Assembly (NCBI GenBank): GCA_041844915.1
Contig: JBGZBY010000030.1
Location: 1 to 42,245 of the forward strand
DNA: 42,245 bases
Source of the DNA: W11650 sp041844915
Lineage (GTDB): Bacteria; Bacillota; Clostridia; Lachnospirales; Vallitaleaceae
Reading direction: 5' to 3'
The position numbers and the translations under genes are program-made. Within the stretch, counting starts at the first letter, position 1; every line of letters begins with the position of its first letter. A model generated the notes under the pieces. That model ran no database searches and was not told where the DNA came from. It saw only the letters and a program-made list of their open reading frames with translations. Shown here piece by piece: positions 31,947 through 40,542 of the stretch.

Positions 31947-34094
31947 ATGAAAGAACAAGGCAAGAAATTGGCTATCACACACTCACTGGCATTTAAAATT
32001 AGTGTTTTAATCGGTGCTATCTTACTGATTATTTTCACTATTTTGACAATTTATACCTCTTACTCATCCTATCAGCTACTACTGGCAAAGGAACTTAGCT
32101 TTGCCCGTGCCGACAGTGCAGTGCAATCAGATCTTTTTCGAGAAATTATTGATGAAACCTATCTGGCTGGCAATCAAGCAATGAATAATATCAATGAACA
32201 ACTAAGCGCTCCTCCTACCGCCAGAAGCCTGCGTCAGCTGGTCAAGATTCACAGCGCCGTTTTGCGTTCCTCAAGCGAGCTTTATTCCTCTACCATTTGC
32301 TTCGAGCCAAATGCCTATGATGGGAAGGATGATGTTTCCAAAAATTATCAATACCGAGATGAGAATGGTAGAATTGTAATCTACGGGCACCGTACCGCCG
32401 ATGGAATCAAATATGCGATGCTGGATAAAAAAGACTATGCTCTTGCCGGATCTGCTGCTGACTGGTATTTCAAAGCCAAAGAAAAAAACGCCCCCTATTT
32501 AACATCCCCCTATGAATTTGATGGGAAATCTCTGGTTACACTTAGTCTCCCAATTCGAGATGAAAATAAAGAATTTATGGGCGTTTTAGCAGTAGATATC
32601 GACTTTGAGTCAATTAAGCAGCATTTAGAAAGTGTCAGCACAGAAAATTATTTTTACAGTTTACTAGACAAAGAGAAGAATATTTTGCTGCATGGTCTAA
32701 ATTCCGATTATTCTGGGCAAGCGTTGTCCAATATTATCCCCGATTCAGAAAAACTTTTTACAACCGACTCAAGTGAAATCTTTTATCAAAACTACAAACT
32801 GGCGCATAACAATCAAAACTATATTGCCTTATCCGTTCCAATCGAATTTAAATATTTGGAAGATGTCTGGTACATGGTCGCTGAAATCAAAACCTCTCAC
32901 TTCTTAAAGGAAATTCAGGCACTCACCCGCATGACTATTTTTCTTTCCGCAGTGGCTTTGGTCTTGGCGTTGTCCGCCACCTATATCAGCATCCGTGGCA
33001 TGGTGCGCAAGCCTCTTAAAAATCTGGAGGCGGTCTTAAATTCTATATCGGAATATGATCTGCGAGAGGAAAAGGTACAGAATAAGCTGGCAGAGAGCTT
33101 AAAACGCACGGATGTGATTGGAAATATCGCACAAAGCGTTGACAGCATGACCGAAAGCCTGAAGCATCTGATTCGCAACATGAATCGCAACTCGAATCGA
33201 GCAACCGATGCCTCCGATGAACTGGCAAAAACGGCACAGGGCTCTTTTAAGGCGGCTAATGAAATTGCTACTGCCATCGAAAACATTGCCCAGTCCGCCA
33301 ATTCCCAAGCAGAAAAAACTCAGCTTGCCTCGGACAATGTCAGCGCCATCCGAGCGGCGCTTCAGCAAAGCTTTGATACCTTGGAAGAATTGGGCGTTGT
33401 CGCCCAGCAGATTGAAGAGCTCAAAAACAGCGGACAGGAGGATATGGCCGAGCTGACCGCTCTGTTAAAGCAGAGCCTGACTGGCGCAGCCGAAATCAAC
33501 CATGCCATTGTAGAAACCAATGAAAGTGCTTTGCAAATTGAAAAGGCCAGTGTGATGATTCAATCGATTTCCGATCAAACCAATCTTCTGGCGCTTAACG
33601 CGGCGATTGAAGCCGCTCGTGCCGGCGATGCCGGCAGAGGATTTGCGGTTGTCGCCGAAGAAATCCGCAAGCTGGCAGAGCAATCGACCGGCTTTACCTC
33701 AGAAATCAAAAAGGTTATCTGCAACCTACAGGAAAAATCCGCTCAATCCGTTGAAATCATGGCTTCCATTCAGGAAATGGTGCAAAAGCAGGATGCCAGC
33801 GTTGTTCAAACCAAGGTAAGATTTGACCATATCTCCGATTCCATCATCGAAGCAACCGGAATCGTTGGAAAGCTGAAAAATATTTCGGAAAATATTAAGC
33901 AGCAAAACCGGAATATGGTTACCGTGATTGACGAGCTGTCCGCCATCGCACAGGAAAATGCCTCGATCGCCGAGGAAGTTGCCTGCGCTTCTCAGGAGCA
34001 GCTGGCGGATGCCGAAAAGGTTGCCGCCGCCGGCGATGCGCTGTCTAAGGTATCCTCCTCTCTGCACAGAGAGGTCGAGCAGTTTAAGGTATAA
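31947..34094 (+). CDS. Methyl-accepting chemotaxis protein with Cache-type sensor
   Basis: A 715-residue membrane chemoreceptor. One helix lies at about 15-37 (ISVLIGAILLIIFTILTIY), followed by an extracellular region of about 290 residues that looks like a double Cache domain (DWYFKAKEKNAPYLTSPY; GVLAVDIDF), a second helix at about 330-350, a HAMP linker, and the signalling domain whose hairpin tip reads LLALNAAIEAARAGDAGRGF near 545-565. Such receptors modulate CheA. AGGAGG precedes the ATG. It is monocistronic; no other chemotaxis or flagellar gene is in the window, so the ligand and even motility are unknown. Confidence 0.93.
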   Translation: MKEQGKKLAITHSLAFKISVLIGAILLIIFTILTIYTSYSSYQLLLAKELSFARADSAVQSDLFREIIDETYLAGNQAMNNINEQLSAPPTARSLRQLVKIHSAVLRSSSELYSSTICFEPNAYDGKDDVSKNYQYRDENGRIVIYGHRTADGIKYAMLDKKDYALAGSAADWYFKAKEKNAPYLTSPYEFDGKSLVTLSLPIRDENKEFMGVLAVDIDFESIKQHLESVSTENYFYSLLDKEKNILLHGLNSDYSGQALSNIIPDSEKLFTTDSSEIFYQNYKLAHNNQNYIALSVPIEFKYLEDVWYMVAEIKTSHFLKEIQALTRMTIFLSAVALVLALSATYISIRGMVRKPLKNLEAVLNSISEYDLREEKVQNKLAESLKRTDVIGNIAQSVDSMTESLKHLIRNMNRNSNRATDASDELAKTAQGSFKAANEIATAIENIAQSANSQAEKTQLASDNVSAIRAALQQSFDTLEELGVVAQQIEELKNSGQEDMAELTALLKQSLTGAAEINHAIVETNESALQIEKASVMIQSISDQTNLLALNAAIEAARAGDAGRGFAVVAEEIRKLAEQSTGFTSEIKKVICNLQEKSAQSVEIMASIQEMVQKQDASVVQTKVRFDHISDSIIEATGIVGKLKNISENIKQQNRNMVTVIDELSAIAQENASIAEEVACASQEQLADAEKVAAAGDALSKVSSSLHREVEQFKV

Positions 34095-34131
34095 GCCCCT
34101 TCCTGCTTGACAAAACAGCTTATTTCAATAG

Positions 34132-34173
34132 CTTCAAGGCAGCTCTGTAAATACAGGGAAAGCCTGCTTGAAG
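34132..34173 (+). other. Inverted repeat after the chemoreceptor
   Basis: CTTCAAG (34132-34138) pairs with CTTGAAG (34167-34173), with CTGT/ACAG (34145-34156) nested inside. No T-run follows. Confidence 0.4.
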
Positions 34174-34195
34174 ATAAATCAATCCATAAAAGCTC

Positions 34196-34224
34196 AAAAA
34201 ACCGCCGCCTCAGCCGGCGGTTTT
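34196..34224 (+). terminator. Terminator of the chemoreceptor gene
   Basis: A 10-bp stem AAAACCGCCG/CGGCGGTTTT with a 7-nt loop, GC-rich core and a T4 end, about 100 nt past the stop. A-rich sequence in front allows it to work on both strands. Confidence 0.8.
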
Positions 34225-34250
34225 GATTTCCCCCTATAAATTGCTTGCCG

Positions 34251-34469
34251 GCAGCGCCTTCTCCCTCCACAAGGAACTTCCTAAGCGGCCGCCTGCATTC
34301 CTGTCGGCCTATGCCAATAAAGGATACCATTCCCTATATTGCACAATCCTCCCGCTGGAAGGCTTTTCCTTATCGCCGGCAGTCGGCGCAAGCAGTGCCT
34401 TTCCCCTCCAGCAAGGAACTTCCTAAGCAGCCGCCTGCATTCCTGTAGCCCTATGCCGATAAAGAATAT
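34251..34469. repeat. Direct repeat of about 76 bp, two copies
   Basis: Sequence at 34251-34326 recurs at 34392-34469 with around a dozen differences; the shared core includes AAGGAACTTCCTAAGC and GCCTGCATTCCTGT. The copies lie in the same orientation 142 bp apart between two convergent genes. Frames crossing them (an ECRR-LRKFL peptide on the minus strand) have no ribosome sites. Confidence 0.75.
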
Positions 34470-34511
34470 CCCCCTAGCACAATACGCCTGCAAAAAGGAG
34501 AACAGATTAGC

Positions 34512-34564
34512 AAAGCAGCAACATGCCAAGCATTTTAGTGCTATAAAAGGCATATCGCTGCTTT
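34512..34564 (-). terminator. Hairpin at the end of the ABC exporter operon
   Basis: AAAGCAGC (34512-34519) pairs with GCTGCTTT (34557-34564); ATGCC/GGCAT and AGCA/TGCT pair inside, making a long interrupted stem 10 nt past the permease stop. There is no long T-run, so the terminator call is moderate. Confidence 0.5.
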
Positions 34565-34574
34565 CTCCCGTTTT

Positions 34575-36692
34575 TTACTTTCCTTTCGTCTTTAGCCGCT
34601 CATAATCGCCAACGACCATAACGCGCAAATAGACGCTACCATCCTTTTGCTTTATCCGCAGTAAAACATACTCTCCCTCGTCGTAGCTTAAGCTTATCGG
34701 CGCGCCAGAAAGCGCCAAATATTTCATAGCCTCCTGCCCGTCGGTAATAATTTGATCAGCCTGCTTCTCGTAATCGTTCATCTCATGCTCCCAGTAGTAA
34801 TGCTGCCAAGCTTCAAAGCCCTCCAGCCTATAAAACTCTATGCTCGCGATAGTTTTAGCGCTTGGCAGCATCTTTAAATATTTCGCGCTTCTTGCCTGCA
34901 AGAAGCGTCTAAGCTCCGGCGCGTTGCCAAAAAAGATAAGACTGCTCTCTTTTTCCGCTTTATTTTCCCGTGTTTCCACCGTTGCCACAGGCAAGGCTTC
35001 CTCTAACTCTCCTGAAAGCACCTGCCGCCTGACATACTTCTCCACCAAGGTTACCTTAATCGGCATCTCCTTTAAAAGGCGTACCTCCTGACCGCCCTCC
35101 TCTCGAAGAGGAATCTCCTCCGGTGTATTTACCGCAGATAACAGCTCTCGCCGCACAATCTGTAAAAGCTCCTGCATTTCTGCACCGCTAAAGCTTTCTT
35201 CCTCATAAGAGGCCTCCGTAGTAATCTTTATTTTTAACAGACCCTGCATTTCCCCATCATCCAGCACCGGATACTTCTGGCGCAAGGCTTCCTCGCTCCT
35301 CTCCAGCTGTTCATAGGAAGCTCTGTCCTTGACGTCCGTATTCCAATACCTGCGTGTAACGGTTTCACCGCTTTTTAAATGATAGATTATCAGAAAATTG
35401 TTATCCCCCTGACTATTGCTGTTTCTTTGTTCAATCATCGCCTGATGAAGCGCCTGCACCAAAGCAATATTCTCCTGCTGCTGCAGCGAATAATCCCTAC
35501 GGGGCTTCTCAGCCGACAAATTGAGCAGCAACTCCTCCGAGCTTTTTTCTCTAACGCCATGTGCATGTATTCCAAACTCCACTATTTCTATCTGATTCAG
35601 CGCCGGTATTCTTCGCTCATAGCCCAGCAAATCGGCATCAATCAGACCAATTACAGCCAAGGTAAGCGCCGCTGCTGCCAAAACTCCCCACCATGCCTTT
35701 TTCAAATAAATCGTCTTCCACGCGATCATAACGGCAATGATATAACCCAAAGTCGCTCCAATCGTCGCTCCGATATAAAAACCTGCCGCACTCCGAATAA
35801 TCGCTCCCGATACCAGAGAGGACATGAAAATCACCGAGCAAAGCGTGAATCCAAACACGAAAAAGAACTTCAAAAAGCCGAAGCCAATCCATTCCCGATT
35901 GTTTTCCATTTTTTTAAATCGAAACAGCAAAAACGCCGCCAGTGAAACAGCCACCGCATAAATTGCCAAAAATCCGATAATTTCCCAGCGTTCCCTTAGG
36001 CTATCGCTATAGGCAATCCGAGAAATCAGCTTATCTACCAAATCTATCTCCCGCAGCAGCTCTGTAAGTCTTCCTCCATTAGCAAAGCCATATAAAAGCT
36101 GCCTGCCAAAAAAATCTACCGCAAAGGAAAAATAAGACGGCAGCAAAAAAAAGATGAAAACAAATAAAATATGCCAAACGACAGAACCTGTTACCATTCC
36201 CATCCCAATACTGACCGAATAACCAATGATAAATATCAGAGTCATAATCAAAGTCCACTGCCCGATTACCGTCAAAGCTCCTATGTTTCCGCCCCACTTG
36301 ACCATAGCAATCCCCAAAACCAGCAGTGCATTAAGGTATAGCGGTGTTAAATACAGGATAAAGCCCGACAGCATCTGACTGAAATACACCTCATTTCTAG
36401 TTGCCGGAATGCTTAAATAAAAAGCCACGCCATTATCCGTTTTCAGGAAATGATAAAAAGCCGCTCCCATGGCTATCGGAATAATGCAGATAAGAAGAAA
36501 CTCACTCGAAAACAGGATCTGCTCTACAGCTGACAGCTGGCTTAGAGGCGTGTTATGGTCGCCTTTTTCCATGATAAAACGCAGAGGATAAGCAAGGAAC
36601 AAATAAATCCCCCAGACAGAAAAGACAAGTCCATACAGTCTTAAATTATTCCATATCAATGCTTTTTTACAAAAGGATGCTTTGAATTTCAT
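34575..36692 (-). CDS. ABC-2 type transporter permease with large C-terminal soluble region
   Basis: A 705-residue membrane protein. The first ~360 residues hold about nine or ten hydrophobic helices in an ABC-2 arrangement (early LRLYGLVFSVWGIYLFLAY; later CSVIFMSSLVSGAII), and the remaining ~340 residues are a soluble domain without membrane segments, of the kind described as DUF6449 in clostridial relatives. It overlaps the ATPase gene by 26 nt and must be its partner. B. subtilis ytr permeases play a similar role in the response to cell-wall antibiotics; function here is inferred from context. Confidence 0.8.
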   Translation of the reverse strand: MKFKASFCKKALIWNNLRLYGLVFSVWGIYLFLAYPLRFIMEKGDHNTPLSQLSAVEQILFSSEFLLICIIPIAMGAAFYHFLKTDNGVAFYLSIPATRNEVYFSQMLSGFILYLTPLYLNALLVLGIAMVKWGGNIGALTVIGQWTLIMTLIFIIGYSVSIGMGMVTGSVVWHILFVFIFFLLPSYFSFAVDFFGRQLLYGFANGGRLTELLREIDLVDKLISRIAYSDSLRERWEIIGFLAIYAVAVSLAAFLLFRFKKMENNREWIGFGFLKFFFVFGFTLCSVIFMSSLVSGAIIRSAAGFYIGATIGATLGYIIAVMIAWKTIYLKKAWWGVLAAAALTLAVIGLIDADLLGYERRIPALNQIEIVEFGIHAHGVREKSSEELLLNLSAEKPRRDYSLQQQENIALVQALHQAMIEQRNSNSQGDNNFLIIYHLKSGETVTRRYWNTDVKDRASYEQLERSEEALRQKYPVLDDGEMQGLLKIKITTEASYEEESFSGAEMQELLQIVRRELLSAVNTPEEIPLREEGGQEVRLLKEMPIKVTLVEKYVRRQVLSGELEEALPVATVETRENKAEKESSLIFFGNAPELRRFLQARSAKYLKMLPSAKTIASIEFYRLEGFEAWQHYYWEHEMNDYEKQADQIITDGQEAMKYLALSGAPISLSYDEGEYVLLRIKQKDGSVYLRVMVVGDYERLKTKGK

Positions 36693-37572
36693 AGCCCTCT
36701 CCTCCTATCTCATAAATAAATATTTCTTCCAAACTCAGCGGAATAAAGTCGATAAACATCGGCTGATATTCGGCAAAGGCCTTTTCAATTTCCTCCTCCT
36801 TGCCACGCACGATAAAGGAATACACTCTGCCGACATGACTGCTTTTCATAATCTTAAACGGCAGCGCGGCAAACTCTTCCTCCTGCCGTTCCGCTTCAAA
36901 CGCCAGCTGTACCTTGTGGATATCGCCCTTTAAATCGTCCAGCTCCCTTTCCAGCAGCATTTTTCCCTTGTGCAGAATACCGACAGTATCGCAAATATCC
37001 TCCAGCTCCCGCAAATTGTGCGAGGAAATCATTACCGTCATTTGCCGGCTAGTGACATCCTGCATCAGCAGCGACCAAATCTGGCGGCGCATCACCGGAT
37101 CCAGACCGTCCACCGGCTCGTCCAAAATCATCAGCTCGGGGCGACAGCAGATTCCCATCCACAGGGCAACCTGTTTTTTCATGCCCTTCGAGAGTTGATT
37201 GATTCGCTTGTTTTCATTGAATTGCAGAATATCGCGTATTTTATAATATCGTTCCCAGTCAAAATTGGGAAATATCCCAGCATAAAACTTTGCCATCAGT
37301 CTGGGAGAATACATAGAAAAGAAAAACAGGTCATCTGGCACATAAAATATTTTCTCCTTAATCACCGGATTATCATAGATATCCTGCTCTTCCATTTTAA
37401 TCTCGCCTCGGTCTTGGCGAAAAACACCCATCATCGTCTTTATCAGAGTTGTCTTACCCGATCCGTTTGCCCCGACCAGCCCGTACACCGAGCCCTTTTT
37501 TATTGACAGATTTACTTCTGACAAAGCCACAAAATTTCCATACTTTTTTGTTACTCCCGTCACTTCAATCAT
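36667..37572 (-). CDS. ABC transporter ATP-binding protein (YtrB-like)
   Basis: A 301-residue ATPase. Walker A GANGSGKTT lies at 34-42, the signature is LSKGMKKQ (127-134) rather than LSGGQ, as in many YtrB/drug-exporter ATPases, and Walker B ends ELMILDEPVDGLDP (146-159). The His-switch lies in MISSHNLRELEDI. The C-terminal extension is about 90 residues. Overlaps the regulator gene by 8 nt and the permease gene by 26 nt, so the three are translationally coupled. Confidence 0.93.
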   Translation of the reverse strand: MIEVTGVTKKYGNFVALSEVNLSIKKGSVYGLVGANGSGKTTLIKTMMGVFRQDRGEIKMEEQDIYDNPVIKEKIFYVPDDLFFFSMYSPRLMAKFYAGIFPNFDWERYYKIRDILQFNENKRINQLSKGMKKQVALWMGICCRPELMILDEPVDGLDPVMRRQIWSLLMQDVTSRQMTVMISSHNLRELEDICDTVGILHKGKMLLERELDDLKGDIHKVQLAFEAERQEEEFAALPFKIMKSSHVGRVYSFIVRGKEEEIEKAFAEYQPMFIDFIPLSLEEIFIYEIGGEGYEIQSILL

Positions 37573-37942
37573 TGCTTTCCTCCTTTTCCAGCCATTCCAG
37601 CCGACTGCAAATTTCTTCTTTTTTCAGTCCCAAATGGTAGGCTCTCTTTACCAGCGCCGCAATCTCCTTTAGGAGCCTTTCCTGCTGCTCCTTTACCTTA
37701 ATCATATCCAGCTTCATCACATAATTGCCCTTACCCGGCAGGCTATACAAAAATCCCTCCTGCTCCAATTGGCGAAATGCCTTTTGGATAGTATTGGGGT
37801 TAATGACCAGCTCCACCGCCAACTCCCGCACCGACGGCAATTTCTCATCTGCCAGCAAATAACCGCTTATGATATCGGTTTTGATGCTCTGCACGATTTG
37901 CAGATAAAGCGGCGTTCTGCTTTTTAAATCCACCTGAATCAT
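37565..37942 (-). CDS. GntR family regulator, YtrA subfamily
   Basis: A 125-residue repressor with a winged-helix domain at the N-terminus (PLYLQIVQSIKTDIISGYL; KLPSVRELAVELVINPNTIQ, then KAFRQLEQEGFLYSLPGKGN) and a short helical tail for dimerisation. This size and its place as first gene of an ABC exporter operon define the YtrA subfamily, which represses its own operon. AAGGAG precedes the ATG. Its leader is about 160 nt from a consensus promoter. Confidence 0.93.
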   Translation of the reverse strand: MIQVDLKSRTPLYLQIVQSIKTDIISGYLLADEKLPSVRELAVELVINPNTIQKAFRQLEQEGFLYSLPGKGNYVMKLDMIKVKEQQERLLKEIAALVKRAYHLGLKKEEICSRLEWLEKEESND

Positions 37943-38082
37943 ATCTGCTTACTCCTTTCGTCCTATTCGCCTTACTTGTTCTCCCATCCTGCGGCGGAAA
38001 ACAAACGCTTGTCTATCTAACATAATTTCATTTTCCCTCTTTTCCCTGTATGCTTGCGTGTCACTTGTCCTATTCGTTATAT

Positions 38083-38136
38083 CTGTCATATGTCATCTAG
38101 TACAGTTATTATAATAAAAAAGAAAGCCCCTGTCAA
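38083..38136 (-). promoter_or_regulatory. Consensus promoter and possible operator of the ytr-like operon
   Basis: On the minus strand TTGACA (38131-38136), 17-nt spacer and TATAAT (38108-38113), a full consensus. The -10 box lies in a 12-bp palindrome TTATTATAATAA (38106-38117). Just downstream, CTGTCAT and AGTACAG (38083-38105) form a loose inverted repeat that could be the GntR site. Confidence 0.75.
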
Positions 38137-38233
38137 GAGGGACTTTAAAATTTCTGCCAAGACCAGCGTAAGGCAAACGACAATGCGCTGATTTTCCGCA
38201 AAAAAGGTAGGTATGGGCAAGCTCCGATCTAAT

Positions 38234-38407
38234 TTATTCCTCCCGAAAAGCTCCATCCTCTAAAATTCGGTGAATATGCAGTGCTAAGTACATTTCCTCC
38301 TGAGTAGAAAGCTCCGCCGCCCAGTTTTCTTTGATATAACGGGCAATCTGCCCGACGCACTGAAATTCCGAGCGGCAAGCGATCAAAGTCAGAAGAATAA
38401 CTATTCC
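38234..38407 (-). pseudogene. BglG/LicT-type antiterminator, C-terminal PRD fragment
   Basis: On the minus strand the frame ending at TAA 38234-38236 reads GQIARYIKENWAAELSTQEE followed by MYLALHIHRILEDGAFREE. The ELS--E-MYLALHIHRI pattern is the end of a PTS regulation domain (PRD), including the phosphorylatable histidine of LHIxR. Upstream the frame is stopped at 38408-38410 and nothing RNA-binding remains. No PTS gene is in the window. This is a small remnant of a sugar-responsive antiterminator; identification is by motif only. Confidence 0.5.
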
Positions 38408-38410
38408 TTA

Positions 38411-38600
38411 TCCAACAGCTACCTTTCACAGCTTTCTGCCAATTTAAAATCTTCCTTATAATAAATCCTATGTAACACCGCGGTTTTGTTTTTTCATGTT
38501 TCTTCCCTAACGAAAAATATTCTCAAAATCTCTTTCCTTTTTCCGGTAAAAAGAGTATAATAGGAATTGTTCTTTTGGTGTAGTATAAGCGGAGGAAGCT
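38411..38600 (+). promoter_or_regulatory. Region upstream of the GNAT-like gene with a -10 box
   Basis: TATAAT at 38556-38561 stands 39 nt before the ATG, but no good -35 box is 17 nt upstream; a small inverted repeat (CTTTTT/AAAAAG, 38537-38554) lies in its place. The rest shows no gene. Confidence 0.4.
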
Positions 38601-39746
38601 ATGATCTCGATCCAAGAAGTTGTTACCAAAACACAGTGGCGCGTTTTTGCCGATTTTGCAAATCAACTGTACAAAGGAAATCCCTATTATGTGCCGGAGT
38701 TGGTTGGGGATATTTTGGAATTTTATTCTCCCGACAAAAATCCCGCCTATGATTTTTGCGAAACCATCTGCTTTCTCGCTTATCAGGGCGAATATCCTGT
38801 CGGCCGCATCGCCGGTATTATTAATCATAGAAGCAATGAGAAGTGGGCGCATCAGCATTGCCGTTTTGCTCATTTTGATTTCTTGGATAATCCCGAAATT
38901 TCAGCTGCATTGCTTGACGCAGTAAAGCAATGGGCAATAACCAAGGGCATGACTCACATAAAGGGTCCTCTGGGCATGACAGATATGGATCACCAAGGTA
39001 TGCTGATCGAAGGCTTTGATGAGATGGATATGTTCATTACCATCTACAACGCCCCCTACTATGTCAGCCATATGCAGCAGCATGGCTTTATCAAGGATGT
39101 TGATTGGCTGGAATATCAAATCAGCCTGCCGGCGCCGGATGCTCCGCAGATTGAATTTATTCGTCGGCTGGCAGCTAAGGTTGCCAAGCGGCATAATTTT
39201 CGCTTACTGCATTTCCGCAAAAAAAAGAAGCTGGTAAAGGAATGGGGCAAAAAAATTTTTGAGCTTTACAACGCTGCCTATGCTCCGCTCTATGGAGTCA
39301 GCAGTCTGACAGATCAGCAGGCAAGCTATTATATCAAAACCTTCCTCAGCTTTATCAATCCCAATTTTGTAAAAATTGTAGTCAACAGCAATATGGAAAT
39401 CATCGCCTTGGCGGTTGCACTTCCTTCTCTGTCAAAGGCATTGCAAAAATGCGGTGGAAAACTCTTTCCCTTTGGCGTTTTCTATCTGCTGGACGCGATT
39501 CGGGGTAATGAAATCTTAGACCTGTATTTGATCGGCGTTCAGCCCGAATACCAAAACAGCGGCGTCAATGCACTTTTAATGGACGCTCTGCTAAAGGAAT
39601 GCGAAAAGCATTCGGTTAAGCTTGCCGAAACCGGTCCCACTTTAGAAAACAACCGAAAAATTCAGACGATGTGGAAACACTTTGACAAACGTCAGCACCG
39701 GCGGCGACGTTCATGGATCTGTGAATTAAAAAAAGAAAGCCGTTAG
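38601..39746 (+). CDS. GNAT-like protein (YghO-type)
   Basis: A 381-residue soluble protein. The N-terminal half contains PVGRIAGIINHRSNE and KGPLGMTDMDHQGMLIEGF; the C-terminal half has a GNAT-like acyl-CoA-binding core (DLYLIGVQPEYQNSGVNALL, about 313-332) and then ETGPTLENNRKIQTMWKHF. Proteins of this plan resemble E. coli YghO and are annotated only as N-acetyltransferase-like; the substrate is unknown. GGAGG precedes the ATG. Stands alone; basic C-terminus (RQHRRRRSW). Confidence 0.65.
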   Translation: MISIQEVVTKTQWRVFADFANQLYKGNPYYVPELVGDILEFYSPDKNPAYDFCETICFLAYQGEYPVGRIAGIINHRSNEKWAHQHCRFAHFDFLDNPEISAALLDAVKQWAITKGMTHIKGPLGMTDMDHQGMLIEGFDEMDMFITIYNAPYYVSHMQQHGFIKDVDWLEYQISLPAPDAPQIEFIRRLAAKVAKRHNFRLLHFRKKKKLVKEWGKKIFELYNAAYAPLYGVSSLTDQQASYYIKTFLSFINPNFVKIVVNSNMEIIALAVALPSLSKALQKCGGKLFPFGVFYLLDAIRGNEILDLYLIGVQPEYQNSGVNALLMDALLKECEKHSVKLAETGPTLENNRKIQTMWKHFDKRQHRRRRSWICELKKESR

Positions 39747-39844
39747 CCCTCTTGCTTAAGTCAGGTCTCCGGTCAGAAAGGAAATCCTTTTCGCCCAAGC
39801 GGAAAGTCTTGTCCATATAACCATCAAAATCAATATAGGAATAA

Positions 39845-39995
39845 CGAAGCTCCTCTTTTTTTGAGAAATTCTTGGAGTGAAGTCAGCACAGACCTTCTTC
39901 TCTGTATTTTTCCTAAAAGGGTAAGCGCGCAGCCTCATGACAAGACGGCTTATCTTTCTCGTCTGGCTTTCCTGTTTTTCTCAAAAAGAGCTTCG
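39845..39995. repeat. Inverted repeat in front of the DUF1292 gene
   Basis: CGAAGCTC...TTTTTGAGAAA (39845-39867) is the near-complement of TTTCTCAAAAAGAGCTTCG (39977-39995), differing by inserted bases. The arms are 110 bp apart, the second ending 20 nt before the gene start. No gene is seen in 39747-40015. Confidence 0.5.
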
Positions 39996-40015
39996 TCAAT
40001 CAGAAAAGGAGTTTT

Positions 40016-40423
40016 ATGTTAAAGGTATTTGCTTTTTACGGCTGTTGTGAACACGGCGGCCATCATCACGAGAACAATTGCTGTGGTCATTCTCATGCTT
40101 TACACGATGAGGATGAAGCAGGCGGCTGCTGCGGAGGCGGCTGCGGAGAAGATTCTCATGGTTGCGGTAGCGGCTGTGGCTGTGGCTGTGGCGGAGGATA
40201 TGGACAATCTGTCCTGATTCGCTTTGACGACGGCACGGAGTATGAATGTCCGGTGCTTTCCATCTTTGATATCAATGAGCAGGAATACATTGCTCTTTAT
40301 CATCCCGAAAGGCAAAAGGCTCTGCTCTATCGCTTCAAAGAGGACAGAGAAGGCATTTTCTTAGAAAACATTGACGACGAGGAGGAATTTCAGCTTGTCG
40401 CCAATGCCTTTCAAAATCTATAA
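40016..40423 (+). CDS. DUF1292 protein with Cys/His-rich N-terminal region
   Basis: A 135-residue protein with two parts. Residues 66-135 (VLIRFDDGTEYECPVLSIFD onwards) match the small DUF1292/YrzB proteins of Bacillota, whose role is unknown. Residues 10-58 are an unusual metal-binding-looking stretch with 11 cysteines and 8 histidines among glycines (CCEHGGHHHENNCCGHSH at 10-27; then CC, C and GCGSGCGCGC). Such a sequence could bind several metal ions, as in metallochaperones or stores. AAGGAG precedes the ATG. Monocistronic, ended by a strong terminator shared with pyrE. Confidence 0.8.
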   Translation: MLKVFAFYGCCEHGGHHHENNCCGHSHALHDEDEAGGCCGGGCGEDSHGCGSGCGCGCGGGYGQSVLIRFDDGTEYECPVLSIFDINEQEYIALYHPERQKALLYRFKEDREGIFLENIDDEEEFQLVANAFQNL

Positions 40424-40428
40424 AACAA

Positions 40429-40466
40429 AAAACAGCGTATCACTCTTATGCTTGATACGCTGTTTT
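40429..40466. terminator. Bidirectional terminator between the DUF1292 gene and pyrE
   Basis: A perfect 14-bp stem (40429-40442 with 40453-40466) with a 10-nt loop; plus-strand exit GTTTTTATT, minus-strand exit TTTTTTGTTTT. Serves both convergent genes. Confidence 0.9.
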
Positions 40467-40542
40467 GTTTTTATTCATGCGTAGTTATCAGCAGGGCCAA
40501 TCCCTCTGGCTGCCCTTCCTTTATTAAAGGTATGATCTGCTT

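Noticed and set aside
39756..39938. 60-codon minus-strand open frame
   Set aside because: No ribosome site or homology, and it crosses an inverted repeat in the intergenic region.
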